A DNA stretch of 64,000 bases from Oreohelix idahoensis (taxonomy: Eukaryota > Mollusca > Gastropoda > Stylommatophora > Oreohelicidae): assembly GCA_024509875.1 (NCBI GenBank), contig JAMPIV010004911.1, forward strand, positions 1 to 64,000, given 5' to 3'. Made by a program: the position numbers and the translations under genes. Under the pieces are notes generated by a model. It was not told the DNA's origin. It saw only the letters and a program-made list of their open reading frames with translations, and did not search any database. Positions 44,798-56,963 of this stretch are shown here, piece after piece (the first letter of the stretch is position 1; each line of letters opens with the position of its first letter).

Positions 44798-46372
44798 TAC
44801 ATCCCCTGCATAGGATGCTGTGCCAGTGCTGGGAAGAGACAACTATTCCTCAAGACATGCGAGATGCCAAGATTGTAACACTGTATAAAAATAAAGGAGA
44901 CAGAAGTGATTGCAATAACTACAGAGGCATCTCTCTTCTTAGTATTGTTGGTAAGGTTTTTTGCCAAAGTCATCTTAATGCGACTACACAAGTTAGCTGA
45001 GCGCATATATCCAGAGGCACAGTGTGGATTTCGAGCTGGCAGATCAACAACAGACATGATCTTCTCTCTCCGCCAGCTTCAGGAAAAATCAAGAGAGCAG
45101 AAAAGACCATTATATATCGCCTTTATAGACCTCACAAAAGCATTCGACCTGGTTAGTAGGGATGGACTCTTTAAAATCCTCCTGAAAATAGGCTGCCCTT
45201 CTAAAATGCTGGAAATGATAAAGTCATTCCATGACGACATGAAGGGAACAGTCCAATATGCTGGAAGCACGTCACAGCCCTTTGATATACGAAGTGGCGT
45301 TAAACAAGGCTGTGTTCTGGCTCCGACCCTCTTCGGAATCTTCTTTGCCTTACTCTTGAAACATGCATTCAGAGATGCAACTGAAGGAATATGCCTTCAC
45401 ACTAGGTCAGATGGCCGTCTGTTTAATCTTTCAAGGCTGAAGGCAAAAAACAAAAATCAGAAGGGTCACTATAAGAGACTTGTTGTTTGCTGATGATGCT
45501 GCAGTCGTCACTCAAAGCCAACAGGAGCTTCAGAGCTTGATGAATCGCTTCACTAAAGCATGCAAGGACTTTGGCCTCACAATAAGTCTAAAGAAAACGA
45601 ATGTGCTGAGTCAGGATGTGGGTGCTGCACCAGTTATCACTATCGATAACTATGAATTGGCAGTGGTGCACCACTTCACATACCTAGGGTCTATCATCAA
45701 TGACAAACTCTCACTGGATACAGAAATCGACAGCCGCTTTGGCAAAGCTGCAGCTACCTTTGCCCGCCTCACATCGCATGTTTGGGGAAACTCTAAACTC
45801 ACAATGAAGACCAAAGCTGCGGTATATAATGCCTGCGTCACCAGCACACTCCTATATGGCAGCGAGACCTGGACGACCTATGCTAAGCAAGAAAGAAGGC
45901 TCAATACCTTCCATTTGCGGTGTCTACGCCGCATCCTCGGCATCTCGTGGAAAGATAAAGTGACAAATGTCGAGGTGTTGTCACGTGCTGGCCTTCAAAG
46001 TATGTATACGCTGCTTAGACAGCGCAGACTTCGCTGGCTTGGCCATGTTTGCCGCATGGAAGATGGTCGCATCCCAAAAGATATCTTCTACGGACAATTA
46101 GCAGATGGCAAGAGAACAGTTGGGCGACCACAGCTGAGGTTCAAAGATGTGTGCAGAGAGATATGAGGGCACTGGACATGGATCCAGCAACATGGGAGGA
46201 TGAAGCTGCCGATCGCACTAAGTGGCGATGCTATTTACGGCGCCACCTCAGATTGGGCGAAGAGAGGCTCACACAAGAAGCAGAGGTGAGGAGAAAACGT
46301 CGAAAGGAGCACCAGGAAAATAAGCAGCTGAGGGCTGCTACCTCAGGGGCGCATTCCCATAGTCAGTTATGA
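44798..46372 (+). pseudogene. 5'-truncated non-LTR reverse transcriptase
   Basis: Begins mid-RT with RDAKIVTLYKNKGDRSDCNN and YRGISLLSIVGKVF. Then come YIAFIDLTKAFDLVSRDGLF (motif A Asp), RSGVKQGCVLAPTLFGIFFA, LLFADDAAVVTQS (catalytic FADD), TSTLLYGSETWTTYAKQERR and RLRWLGHVCRMEDGRIPKD. Frame breaks occur near 44960, 45420-45490 and 46130. The endonuclease is absent. The 3' end reads CCCATAGTCAGTTATGACTG and then a GGGGCTATTATTA tail. A different family from the RTE at 15314. Confidence 0.88.
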
Positions 46373-46375
46373 CTG

Positions 46376-47945
46376 AAGGGGCTATTATTAGAACAAACTG
46401 TGTGATCAACCATAACTTTCTTACTTTTTCTGTGTTTCTAAATGGATTACCTGCACAAAGAGAGCAGTGAAACTGTATTGTGATAACAATTTATGTTACA
46501 AGTCGAAAATTTTTGTTCAAAATTTCAAGTTATCTTTTTTCCGTGTACATGTTATCTGTTATAACATAAACATAACATAAAATTAGCTAGAAAGGCATAT
46601 GGATTTATATTGTTCATCCAATGTACTTTAATTTGATATATAATATGTTATACTTAACTCATGATTAGACACACATTGTCAGTAAACGTAAATTATGTAT
46701 GTGTAAATTTTTGGGGCTTAAAAATAATTCCGTCCAGAGCTGAAAATAATTACGTACGGAAAGAGTTAATGAAAGTTAGTCAGTTTAAAACATCTGAATG
46801 TGTCTGTAAGCTGTTTCTGGTTCAAATGTTTAGTCCTCATAAACATTTATGATTTGCTACTAATACATATTTTTTTTATTGATTAGCTACTTTTTTCACT
46901 TGTATTTGTTTATGCTATTTACATGCTTGCACTCCTGGATAGTTAAAGGTAAATCATTCTTTATATCAAATGTAAGTTTAATAATTATGTCTGATTGACT
47001 TAATATACCTTATACTGCAAAAGTGCTTGTCTGTATTGTTTTAGCTTTCATGTGGTAAACAAAACATTTATATCATTGTAAGTGATGTAATGATATTACT
47101 GGTACTCTTATGGTTTTGGAATTGTAATATAAACATAATTTTAATTTTGTATATAATACCCTTGGCTTTAAATAAAAAATTATTAAAAGAATAACCCAAC
47201 CAGTGATGTTTGACGATCTATGCCTTTATTGACAATGCAATTTCTTCGAAGGTACTCTTGATGTTATACCATTTACTGTTGTAAACATTATTCATAGGCA
47301 TTACAAGTCTATTAAAATAATTCATATTACCACCAATACAAGAGTACATGAATGCTTTGGTGAAGACTTCCTGCAAGGGGTCAGCTGCATCAGTGGTACC
47401 ATGCACCATAGGGAGCAAAAGGGGAAATGATATTGAAAGCAACATCTGGTGACATTGTCACAGGATGTGAACGGTAAGTCTCTGTGGTGCTAATAGATAA
47501 ATTAACTAAGAAAAGCATTTTTATTTCTCACGTTTTTCACTTAGTTCTTACTTTCTGTCCTTGCTGTTTTTGTTTGTTTGTACAGTACAGTAGATGCTTA
47601 GGTAATGACTGTATCTAATTTTTAACGGCAGGTTAGTGAATATTCTGGTGTTGGAAATAAACTGGCATGAATTGTTTCTGTCATATATCAACAGCTGCAC
47701 AAAGATTGTTCTTATGCAAACATGTGCTTATAAGATGTCATCCATTATGTTAAGTAGCAGTTGCGACCAGTTATGCAGGGGTCCATTGTATTCTATTTCA
47801 GATTAGATTTGTTGAAGTATACTGAAGTTTATAAAAAATTTCTTTATGCCTTCTGCAAACAGCAAAATTAATATAATTTTTAAAATACATTCTTTATATT
47901 ATTATCTTAATAGCTTTTAGAGTGTTTTCTGTTTGGCTGTTATAG
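46376..47945. other. intron 3' part; one solitary TTAA-type terminus
   Basis: Mostly plain AT-rich DNA. At 46757-46770 the complement reads TTAACTCTTTCCGTACGTAA, like the termini of the nearby piggyBac-type MITEs, but I find no partner end. It finishes with CTGTTATAG, the acceptor of exon 11. Confidence 0.4.
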
Positions 47946-48266
47946 AAAGAGGCACGTAACATGAGCAAATATGAGGACGCTGCTAAAAGGCTGGAGCAGC
48001 ATCTTGAAGACCTTATTAAGGATGCCCCAGATGCTGACACAAGAAGAGAGCGAGAACAATTACAAAGAAGTCAAGATCGAATGCGTGAATTGAAACCTGA
48101 TATAGATTCAGCCCTGCAGAAGTCTGGTATTTTAACGAAGGGATATGAATACAGAGATAATGTAGACAGGAAGTTGAACTGGCTAGATGAAGCTCAGAAG
48201 CTGGCAACAGAGCCCAGAACCATTGACAGTTTGGAGGAAGCAAGGGCTTACATGCAGGAGCAAGAG
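47946..48266 (+). CDS. spectrin-repeat exon 11
   Basis: Acceptor CTGTTATAG, 107 codons, phase 0 to 0, donor GTAACA. It encodes KEARNMSKYEDAAKRLEQHL, then QRSQDRMRELKPDIDSALQK, then RKLNWLDEAQKLATEPRTID. The size equals about one whole spectrin repeat. It is acidic with leucine heptads throughout. Confidence 0.9.
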
Positions 48267-48359
48267 GTAACATTTGCTAGTTAACAAAAAGGTTATCTAA
48301 TTTAGTTCCTGTCTTATGGGAAACAAAATACAGCAGCATCATTGTTTGTATTTTCTTCT

Positions 48360-48935
48360 TCTTGGATCCTTAGCCCCTGACTGACAAAGCAGTCAGTGGC
48401 CATCACACCTAGTGGTGTCTTGTAAGGCGGCAACAAACTGTCCCCATTTTGCTTAGTTGGCGGCCATCCTTCGTGCCATGCCCCAACTCTGGTTCATGCT
48501 TTGCATCTTAGCCTCCACTGTTCTTCGCCAGGTTGTCTTTGGTCTGCCTCTCCTTTGCTATCCCTTCTGGGGTCTATAGCATAGCAGTTTTGGTGATGGT
48601 GTCAGGGTCTCTTCTGAAGACATGGCCAACCCAGTCCCAGCGTCTGCCCGCAATGATGGTGTGCATGTCTTTTTGACTGCACCATGTAAGCAGGTCCTGG
48701 TCGGAGATGGTATTCGGCCAAAAAAAATTCAAAGAATTTCCCTTAGGCAGGTTGTCTGGAAAGAGGATAATTTGGACATTTCCTTTTCTTTTACTCTTCA
48801 GCACTCCAGGCCATACAAAAGTACAGAAAGTACGCAACTCTCGTATAATCTTAATTTGGTATTTGTGCAGTACTGAGAAGATTTCCAAGTGTTGTTTAGA
48901 TTTGCAAAGGCTGTTCGAACTTTGTTTGTTTCTTT
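48360..48935 (-). mobile_element. LINE 3' tail, antisense
   Basis: The minus strand reads GRRWDWVGHVFRRDPDTITK, the 'W.GH..RR' motif near the C-terminus of RTE-like polyproteins, followed by further tail sequence with stops. It may belong to a second RTE subfamily. Confidence 0.65.
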
Positions 48936-49569
48936 TCACTTCATATAAACATATTCTACGTTTTTCTTGTAAGCCTTTATTCTTGGGTCATAGCTTCAGA
49001 AATGTTGGTCAAGTATTAAACTCTTTATTGCCTCTGTGTGTATGTCATGGTCACTCTTATATGTCCTGTTATTATCTTCTAGAAAGAGTTGGCTTGGTTG
49101 TTATGTACTTAGCCAGTTTAAGATATTTGATTATTGAACAGTTGGTAGCAACCCAGCAGCTGTAGGCATCTACTTTAGTAGAAACCCTGAGCATATGGCA
49201 ACAACCCACTTCTCTCCATGAAAAAATGTTTAGAGATGTCAGGGACCTTGAGCTCTGCCTGTATTAGAGTCATCAATGTAGAAGTCTGAGGGCGAATGAA
49301 GAAGAAACACTGAGTTCCCTAATGATCTACTTTGATATTATGTCTGCAGAGTAAGGTAGAAAATCAGTTTCAGTTTTAAAATGAAAAAGTTTTAAATGTC
49401 TCTCAACTTTACCTTTTGTGAAAAATGTTTGCCTTGCATAGTAAAAACACATTCATCGTTCACTTTGGTTTAAAATAAAAAAAACAAATATGTTCAGATT
49501 CACTTTGAAAATGATAGGTCTGTTGCTGTTTATTTGCTTTTGTTCTGATAAACTTTCATATATATATAT
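48936..49569. other. intron, nothing recognised
   Basis: AT-rich; no supported feature. Confidence 0.5.
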
Positions 49570-49573
49570 TTAA

Positions 49574-50649
49574 CTCATTCTAACCCAGACATTTTTTCGG
49601 TTTTACCCAGGACCCAATATGCAAACATTTTTTTTCTACAAGTGATGTTTTTAAAAACAAGCAGTAGACACATATATTAATTTAGTAGATATATGTATTA
49701 TGCATCAAACTTTAGGAAATTGGCTGCAGAATGTTGTGAAATAATGTTGAGTTCTTATGTGATGTTATAATTGTTTGTTATACCTTGTGAAGTTTAGAAA
49801 CAATAAAAAATAAAAATAAAAACTGAATAAAAATTATGCACATACACTTAAATATTTCAGCTGTACTTAATCCCTTGGTAGTAAAACGCCAGGAATTGAA
49901 AAGTATATCCAGTTAACAACTAATTCAGAAGTTTGATAAAAAACTAATGAAAATTGTAATTTATATTCATTTTTTTGGTGAAGTCACATATTGCTGAACT
50001 GGAATCCCACTTACACATTCCTGTCACATAAAAATTAATTAACTTATTACTTAATAACGTTTGTTCAGCGTCCTTATCGGAAACAAAAATAGGTTAATAT
50101 CGCTATCGATGTCGCTAAAATGATTATTCGAAATTATATATTGAGGTATTATATATTGAGGTTGATTCGTTAATAGTTTATGAGTGTTATGCATGTGATT
50201 ACACTACATGATAACAAATAACCCTTTGACGTCTTTAATTGATAAAAGTATGCAAAAACTAAGCACCAATATAATTATTTCGCTACCAATTCAAAATACG
50301 ATGTTCGCAGGAAGTGTTTACATGATATGAACACTCTATGGCCACTTATTTTCTAATTTTTTGTTCAATTTCAGAATCTTATAAAGCGGGCGTACCACGC
50401 TGCCTGCGGCTAGATCCAAAGCAACTCTAGTAACGGATGTAAAGCACACAATTTCAGCTTCAGGATTTTTTTTTTCACTCAGAAACATTCACACACATGT
50501 GCTGGATGTAATAAAATGATTTTAAATAGCGCCAGATATTCTTTAATTTTCTGCTCAAATGCGGCATATATCACGCTTGCGCAGGATGTGCCAATGGGTA
50601 AAAGTAAAGGCCAGTCTGGCACACCATACGGCTCGTGGGTTAAAATGAG
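49574..50649. mobile_element. piggyBac-type non-autonomous element (1076 bp)
   Basis: Termini CTCATTCTAACCCA and (complement) CTCATTTTAACCCA agree at 13 of 14 positions. TTAA on both sides (49570-49573 and 50650-50653). No transposase. A family distinct from 24703 and 29934, but with the same CTC start. Confidence 0.82.
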
Positions 50650-51099
50650 TTAACTTAACAGTTTACATACCAGCACATGTTGAAAATATGTCACAAAACA
50701 AAATAACCTCAGTTGTGAAATGACCAGAAGACAGGAAGAGTAAAAATGTGCATGAAACAATACAACGTTTATCTCTCCCAGATGATCTGCTTCCTGCAGT
50801 TCATTCAACAGAGCAGTGGAATGTTTAGACTAAGTGATGTTTTACTAATTGTTAACGTCACTTTAAAGAAAACATTGTACTACTATCTTAGGCATTTCAC
50901 AAATAAAGTGAATTTTAGTAAGCTAACTTGGAATGCAGAAAAAGTCCTGTGAATGCTATGGCTACCACACTTTTAAATGCCTGTGGAAGGGGGCTAGTCA
51001 AACATTTCCCTAGCTTAAATATTCTTTTTTTTTCCCCTCTATCTTCTAGAGATCTGCCAAATCATCCCCTGTATGCTTCTTGTCTTGTTTTCTGTCCAG

Positions 51100-51276
51100 A
51101 CTCTTCTTAACAAACTGGAGGTAGAGAGAGCCAATGTTCAAGCAGAGATTGAAGCTGGCAGGCATCTCCAGAGAGATAGAAATGCTCCCGCCTTCATCCA
51201 GCAGTTTGTGGCTGAACTGGGCAGGAAATGGAAAGACACAAATGAAGTTGTGAAAGCTGGGCATGAGAAGATAAAG
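51100..51276 (+). CDS. spectrin-repeat exon 12
   Basis: Acceptor TTTCTGTCCAG, 59 codons, phase 0 to 0, donor GTTGGT. It encodes TLLNKLEVERANVQAEIEAG and then FIQQFVAELGRKWKDTNEVV. The late tryptophan in the 'L..KW.....' context is the usual helix C signature. Confidence 0.88.
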
Positions 51277-51680
51277 GTTGGTGTAAACGATGTCTGAAGT
51301 TTGACTTCTTGTTAATGCTTTTCTGCTGTGACACATAGAAGGCTAGAAGGATATAAAGCAGTTTTGCTTGAATAAAATGTTTTAGTGCTGAGAATGGAAT
51401 AATTTTACCAGACTGTATACCCCCAAAGAATGTAGTATTTTCCTTTTTTAGTATTGTTAGTAACTCCTTTTACAACTAGTTATATCAAAATTAAAGTAAG
51501 CTAAATGTGTAGTTTTAATACCTTCCGTTTGTGATGCTTTTAGCTTTTATTGGTTCACTCTGCAACTTGTATACAACTGTCCAGGTAAGGTCAACATGAC
51601 TGCTTTACATCCACTGGCTTGTACAGTCTTAACATTTTTCAGTTCTACAATGAGGTCATGTTAATATGTATCCCAGTATA
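51277..51680. other. intron, nothing recognised
   Basis: AT-rich; no supported feature. Confidence 0.5.
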
Positions 51681-51682
51681 TA

Positions 51683-52674
51683 CAGAGCGTTTTAAAAAAA
51701 AATGCACATACATTTAGAGTGTTATAACTGAATTATCTTTGAGGCATAGTTATGTCATTTTCACATTTAAATTGACAAATGTTCAGAATATCTATCACAT
51801 GTAACTGCATTTTTCACAGTGATGAGCAACTGACTGGCATCCTGTACTGTTACTAATTGAATAGTGAAACAATCAATTTTAATGTGATACCTCAGTTCTT
51901 TCTTTGTGTGCATGTTGAGATGAAGACAGTCTTCTCTAGAATGCTTCATAAGTGATACTCTAAAAGCATACTCATTTGTTATCTTACATTTGCAATAAAT
52001 GGTGGAAATATTTGGTCACCCTGGTAGAGCCACCATACCAGGAAAGAGGCAAGGGATGTCCTTACAGAGTCCATCTGCCTGGTGCCGCCCCACTCGCCCT
52101 CCAGACAGCCAATGTTCGCGACTGCTTACCCAGCAGCCATTCAGTCTCTTGATTCTATTGATGGAAAACATCAATAGAATCCTCAAGTCTTCAAGAACTG
52201 GTGTGGATCTGCTGTCCTGGTCATGCAGGGGTACGTGGCAATGAGAGAGCTGACAGACTGGCCTCGAGAGCACCCGTAGTGGGGACACTGGACATGGATA
52301 AGGGAGAGACACTAAGGGCAATTAATGATCGCCTGCTGGATAATGACACTGCAATGGATGAATCAACAAGACTCAGACTGTTGGAGTTTGGCATCAAATG
52401 TGAGACTAGCAGAAATGGACATAAGAGAGGATACAGTCATCGTATGTACAACCAGCGTGCTACAGATACAATTAGCATTCATACTCTTCTACATTTCCTG
52501 AGGGAGACTGAGCTCCTATGGGTTTGCCCAGAGTGCAGGGAGGTCGATTCTGATTAACAATAACAATTTCTAACATTATTCTGCTATATTCCTGCAAGAT
52601 AGCAAAATTCCAATCTTAAATTATGAGTGAGCTATACGCATTCAAAATTTGTATACACAAGTTTGAAACACCCT
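51683..52674 (+). mobile_element. TA-flanked TIR element carrying an RNase H fragment
   Basis: The left terminus CAGAGCGTTTTAAAAAAAAA is followed by TGCACATACA. The right terminus, complemented, is AAGGGTGTTTCAAACTTGTG and then TATACAAATTT. The two align over about 45 bp with roughly 60 percent identity, with TA outside each. The interior encodes an RNase H-type fragment and a perfect 13-bp hairpin at about 52153-52183. The boundary bases are uncertain by one or two. Confidence 0.55.
52199..52557 (+). pseudogene. RNase H C-terminal fragment with zinc-binding tail
   Basis: Contains MWICCPGHAGVRGNERADRL, the last RNase H motif with the conserved His and Asp, followed by an acidic linker, then YNQRATDTISIHTLLHFLR and LLWVCPECREVDSD. 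The N-terminal three quarters of the RNase H fold cannot be seen in frame. Such stand-alone fragments recur in invertebrate genomes, and I do not know the parent element. Confidence 0.6.
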
Positions 52675-52829
52675 TATATTGTTTTGTTCTAAGTCAATGC
52701 AGTCGTAGACTAACTAAGGGCACAGATGTAACAGCATTCCCACTCATGCATAATTGCAGTGTTTCATTCATTCATTACCCAAACTAAACTCAGATTTTAG
52801 ATGATATCACTGATCATCATTAACCTTTA

Positions 52830-53335
52830 GCTCCCTGTGGAGCATATACCTTCAATCAGGTCATGCCAAACATTTGTATCTTGTTGAAATTTTTTAAATG
52901 ACTTCTTTATCCTGTTTAATTCTGTCTTAGTTCTCTTCACCATATGTTTTTATATTTCCGTCTGTTTCTTTTTTCTATTTGAATTGTCGAGCAAGGACTA
53001 ACTTGTAATGCAATTTGGAGGTTTCTTCAGTATTTGTTTTATCCAACGCCAATGTCTTTTCCTCACATCTCTTTCATTTGGTACTTGGTCTGGTCACAAA
53101 GTTCCAACATTGGTGATCCAGTCATACAATTGTAATCCTTCTGTTTTGTGCAAGCACCCATTTATGAAAGTCTATAACTTACTGGCTTTTTTATTTGTTT
53201 TTGTTGTCCTCCATGTTTCAGAGTCATACAATAGGAATGATGTGACATTTGAGTTGACATTTTTATTTTTGGTGGGATTTGATTTCTTTTGGTTGCCATA
53301 TATTTCCCAAAGCAAGGAAAGCCCCTATTTTGCTA
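52830..53335 (-). mobile_element. RTE LINE 3' tail, antisense
   Basis: Collinear on the minus strand with 18060-18540 of the RTE element. The word AAGCACCCATTTATGAAAGT at about 53152 is the complement of the stretch coding TFINGCL. All frames are broken. Confidence 0.75.
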
Positions 53336-53354
53336 ACTTATCTCCTTCCACCTA

Positions 53355-54023
53355 TTGGCGGATCCAAAGGGGTAGCGATGGGGCAATCGCCCCTCCCTTG
53401 GGACTTCGAAAACCTTTATTTCATTTCAACCGCTCCATTATTTTCCCTCCACTTGAGACTTACATGTAAGTAATCGTTAGGTTGGATGATGGACAAATTA
53501 AAACATATCTGGTACTGGACAGTGGTAAGTACCCTAAAGGTTATGAATGTAATTTGCAAGTAATTCTACGTGATGGGACAATGAAAGACAATAAAGGGAA
53601 CCACCATACAACAATGAGACAAAAGACAGCACCAGGCAGGCGACACATGGGGACTTCACTTGAGCCACAGAAACAGAGGACTTTGTGACAAGTGGCGAAT
53701 AATTTCTGTATTGGGCAGCCAATCCCAAATAAAAAAATATTATGCTATAATATAAATATGTATGAAATTTTAGCAAATTGTGTCTCTTTGTAGTTGTACC
53801 TTAGTTTTATGAAATTATGTTATAAATAATTATATTTTAAAAAATAAATAAAAATGAATATTTTTGACTTACTATATAATAAAACTATCATGTTGTCACA
53901 ATTTTTTAAAATTCGTTATTTTGTTTATTAATTGTCTAAAAAATATGTGTAAATAAGGAGTGGAGGGGAGCCTTATCTTTCAGATGTATCGCCCCTCCCT
54001 TGGACATTTCTTAGATCTGCCAA
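53355..54023. mobile_element. possible TIR element (about 670 bp)
   Basis: TTGGCGGATCC at the left matches the complement of the right end, TTGGCAGATCT. A direct repeat, ATCGCCCCTCCCTTGG, occurs inside each end (53387 and 53990). No target duplication or transposase is found. Confidence 0.4.
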
Positions 54024-54261
54024 TGCTTTCAACAAGATTAACATCCAGAGTGGGCACCTGCAATGTTTGACAACAGTTATGCATGTGTGGTCTCCCAGTA
54101 TTTATTCATACTGTTATGTGTGAAAATTCTCCTTAAGCTTCCTGTTTCATTGTATCTTTGTGGTCTTAAAATCGTGATCTTTAAAGAAGAACACAACCCT
54201 GTTTGAAGATGTTACAGTATTTCTATCTGATATTTACAGTGTTGTAGTGGTATTTGCTCTT

Positions 54262-54306
54262 ATAATAATAATAGCCCCTACAGTCATAACTGACAGTGGG
54301 AATATT
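54262..54306 (-). mobile_element. minimal LINE 3' end (about 45 bp)
   Basis: The complement reads CCCACTGTCAGTTATGACTG and then TAGGGGCTATTATTATTA. It matches the 3' terminus of the LINE at 44798-46400 (CCCATAGTCAGTTATGACTG, then AAGGGGCTATTATTA). It is an extremely 5'-truncated copy that ends in the same ATT-type tail. Confidence 0.75.
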
Positions 54307-54463
54307 TGCTATTAACAGATTTAATATTAAAGGAAATGTCTCTTTTTTGTCATAAATTCAGCTTAAAACACTATTTATTTGTGTAATACAGAGCTGCACT
54401 GGAGTGCATTGCCATACTGTGTAGTTTTTATTTTTTAACACGATGTGGTATATTTTATGTCAG

Positions 54464-54604
54464 AGTCAGGTAAAAGACTGGGAAAACTATGAAGGTGAGA
54501 AGGCCACATTGTTGACTTATATGAAGAAAGCCGAAGATGAGTTAGAGCAACCTTTAGAAACATTGAACCAAGATAATGCTCAGAAAGACTTTCAATCTAA
54601 AAAG
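54464..54604 (+). CDS. spectrin-repeat exon 13
   Basis: Acceptor TTTTATGTCAG, 47 codons, phase 0 to 0, donor GTATGC. It encodes SQVKDWENYEGEKATLLTYM, then KKAEDELEQPLETL, and ends DFQSKK. It is helix A, with W in the W..Y..E pattern and an acidic helix following. Confidence 0.87.
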
Positions 54605-55230
54605 GTATGCATGTTGTGTATTGGTAAGGAGATTAAAGTAAAAAAAGGAAAATGAACAAAGGGAAAAAAGAGAGTTTTTTTCCCCATTCAGAGCCGTTTT
54701 TACCATATTACAAAAGTTTGATTTGTTAACGTAGAGGAGTGTATTTCAAAATAGGGATGCTGAGCTCATAAGCTGCATGTTTTTCCCAAGACGTTTTCTA
54801 TTGTACATTAATTTAAGTATGCATAGTTACTTCTAAATTGTTTGTTAAAAAACAAATTAATGTCTTTCTTGCATATAGTTTGGTGCAGACACCTTTACCA
54901 AGTCAAAGAAAGAAGAAGCACCTTGTTATATAAATTTGTAGTCATGGCTTTGTCACATTTCCTTGTACAAATATACACACGTATATGGAAGCACTGATAT
55001 CAATATAATGACAATAAACTTTGTATTAGTTTTTCTTGCTTGCATTAAAAATAGCTGCAGTATTTGGATACAAAATGGTAGTAATTTTAGGATTAATAGT
55101 AGCAATTGATGCAATTCATTTTTACTAAGGCATTTATAAAATCCAAGTCATTTGATACTTTTGTATTTTTCAATATTTATTACTAGCAGTCTCAACTTTT
55201 GCTAAAATTTGATTTATTCATTTAAATCAG
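54605..55230. other. intron, nothing recognised
   Basis: AT-rich; no supported feature. Confidence 0.5.
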
Positions 55231-55551
55231 GAGCTGCAGAATACATTAAGTAATCTCAAAGGCAGTTTGAAGCAGATGATCAAGCTGAATGCAGCCTTGG
55301 CAGAGAGGGCAAGCCAAGAGAGCCAGGAACAACTGAAGGATGAAATAGTAGACTTTGACAAAAAGTTGGATGATATATCTCATCGCCTTGATTCTAAGCT
55401 GAGTGACCTGGAGATCACAATTGCCCAATGGAATGAATACTACAAGAGACTCAACAGTTTTAGTGACTGGCTGAATGAGAAAGAATTAGAGCTGAATGAC
55501 ATTTATGAAAAAAAGCAAGATTCCCCTGAGATTCGGTTACAGAAACTTGAG
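55231..55551 (+). CDS. spectrin-repeat exon 14
   Basis: Acceptor TTTAAATCAG, 107 codons, phase 0 to 0, donor GTTTGT. It encodes ELQNTLSNLKGSLKQMIKLN, then DFDKKLDDISHRLDSKLSDL, then QWNEYYKRLNSFSDWLNEKE. It covers helix B, C and the next helix A. The W..Y...L..F.DWL pattern is diagnostic. Confidence 0.92.
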
Positions 55552-55799
55552 GTTTGTAATTGTTAAACTTCTTTTCTTGTTGAGGGGAGGGAAGGAATGG
55601 AGAATATTACATGTTAAGATATGACTATGAACTGAAAGTTCTGTGATCTAATAAAAAACTGTTGCATTTCTAAGTGGACTTTTAATACTAAACTTTTGCA
55701 AGATGAAAAATTTACGTGTACTAAAATAAAAACTTACACATTCAGTTTGCCTACTCTTCATTTACAGTTTCCATGTTTTTAAATAACTCAGGTACATCA

Positions 55800-56190
55800 G
55801 GTAAATTATCAGTTGCTGTTGTATGGCTTTGAAACAAGGAGAACAACAAGAAGTTAGGGACTTTCAAAAATTAGTGCTTGTGCAAAATAGAAGAATTAAA
55901 AAAGTATGACATGATTACCTGATGGAAAGAACCAAATATCAGTGGAACAAGAGGTGAAGAAAAGATTGGATAGAACACACACAGTGAGAAAACCAGTTGA
56001 TAGCATTACAAGACAGTCCTCATTCTGGATTTTTCAGATTAAAAGAAATAGAGACCCAAAAAACACAAGGAGAAGGGATCTAAAACACGGACATACAAAG
56101 CATAGAGAAGACATGGAAAGAACAAGAGTGGATAGCAAAGGACAGAAAAGTTTGGCGTGAAATGATTGAATGCCTGTGCTCTGTAACGGG
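55800..56190 (+). mobile_element. RTE LINE 3' tail
   Basis: Sense copy of the RTE 3' region. It includes words coding for LLYGFETRRTT and the segment GTTGATAGCATTACAAGACA, as at 18333. It carries frame breaks. 5'-truncated. Confidence 0.78.
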
Positions 56191-56963
56191 CTCAAGGGCA
56201 ATGATGATGTACATTAATGTATTGTTCTATACTACTTGGCCACCAACATACAACAATAGTATTTTTGTTGGTGTTCATTCTTACTGCCATTGTTTATAAA
56301 GTCTATAATGGCAGTATTTTGTAAGTGTATGTTGGAAAAAAAGAATTTTAAACTATTTGACATTTATAAAAGATCATTCATTACAAAGATATTTGTCAGT
56401 TGCAAACACATTACTAGAAAGTATTTACAGTTATCTGAAATTTTTTATTTTTGAAAAGGGCAAAAGGGATCAGCTCCCAGCAGTAAACACATTTTAATGC
56501 CTCTCTTTAAAAAAAATGAGAGAGAGAGAGAGAAGATATGTGGGAGAAATGAGGATCATATATTCTGCAGTTTCAGCAGATGACATAATGAATATTATGT
56601 TGATAATGTCCATAATGCTGATACTCTGTTCTCCATCAGTGGTAGTGCAGTTAATCTATGCTCCATCAATTAGCCGTCCTGCCTGTCATATGGGATATTG
56701 AGGTTAGTCCTCACTAGAGGAACCAGCTGCAATAGAGCTTGTGTGTTGGCAATGTAAACTTAAATTAAGTAAAATTAAATATGTCTTCCTGCTATGCTTA
56801 ATGGTATAAGATGGAAAGAGAATTGTTTTTTAATGTTGATAATCATAATTTGGTGATTCATGAATGGCTTTTCATAACTGATTCATTAACAAAAGTAATG
56901 TCTCATTGATTGTAATTTTTTTAAATATAACTAAATAGTAAATACATTTCTACTATTTGACAG
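56191..56963. other. intron, nothing recognised
   Basis: AT-rich, with a short GA repeat at 56518-56533. No supported feature before the acceptor TTTGACAG. Confidence 0.5.

Noticed and set aside
47218..47445. 75-codon minus-strand frame with a hydrophobic start
   Set aside because: No neighbour, no splice or promoter context and no family I recognise. Chance cannot be excluded.
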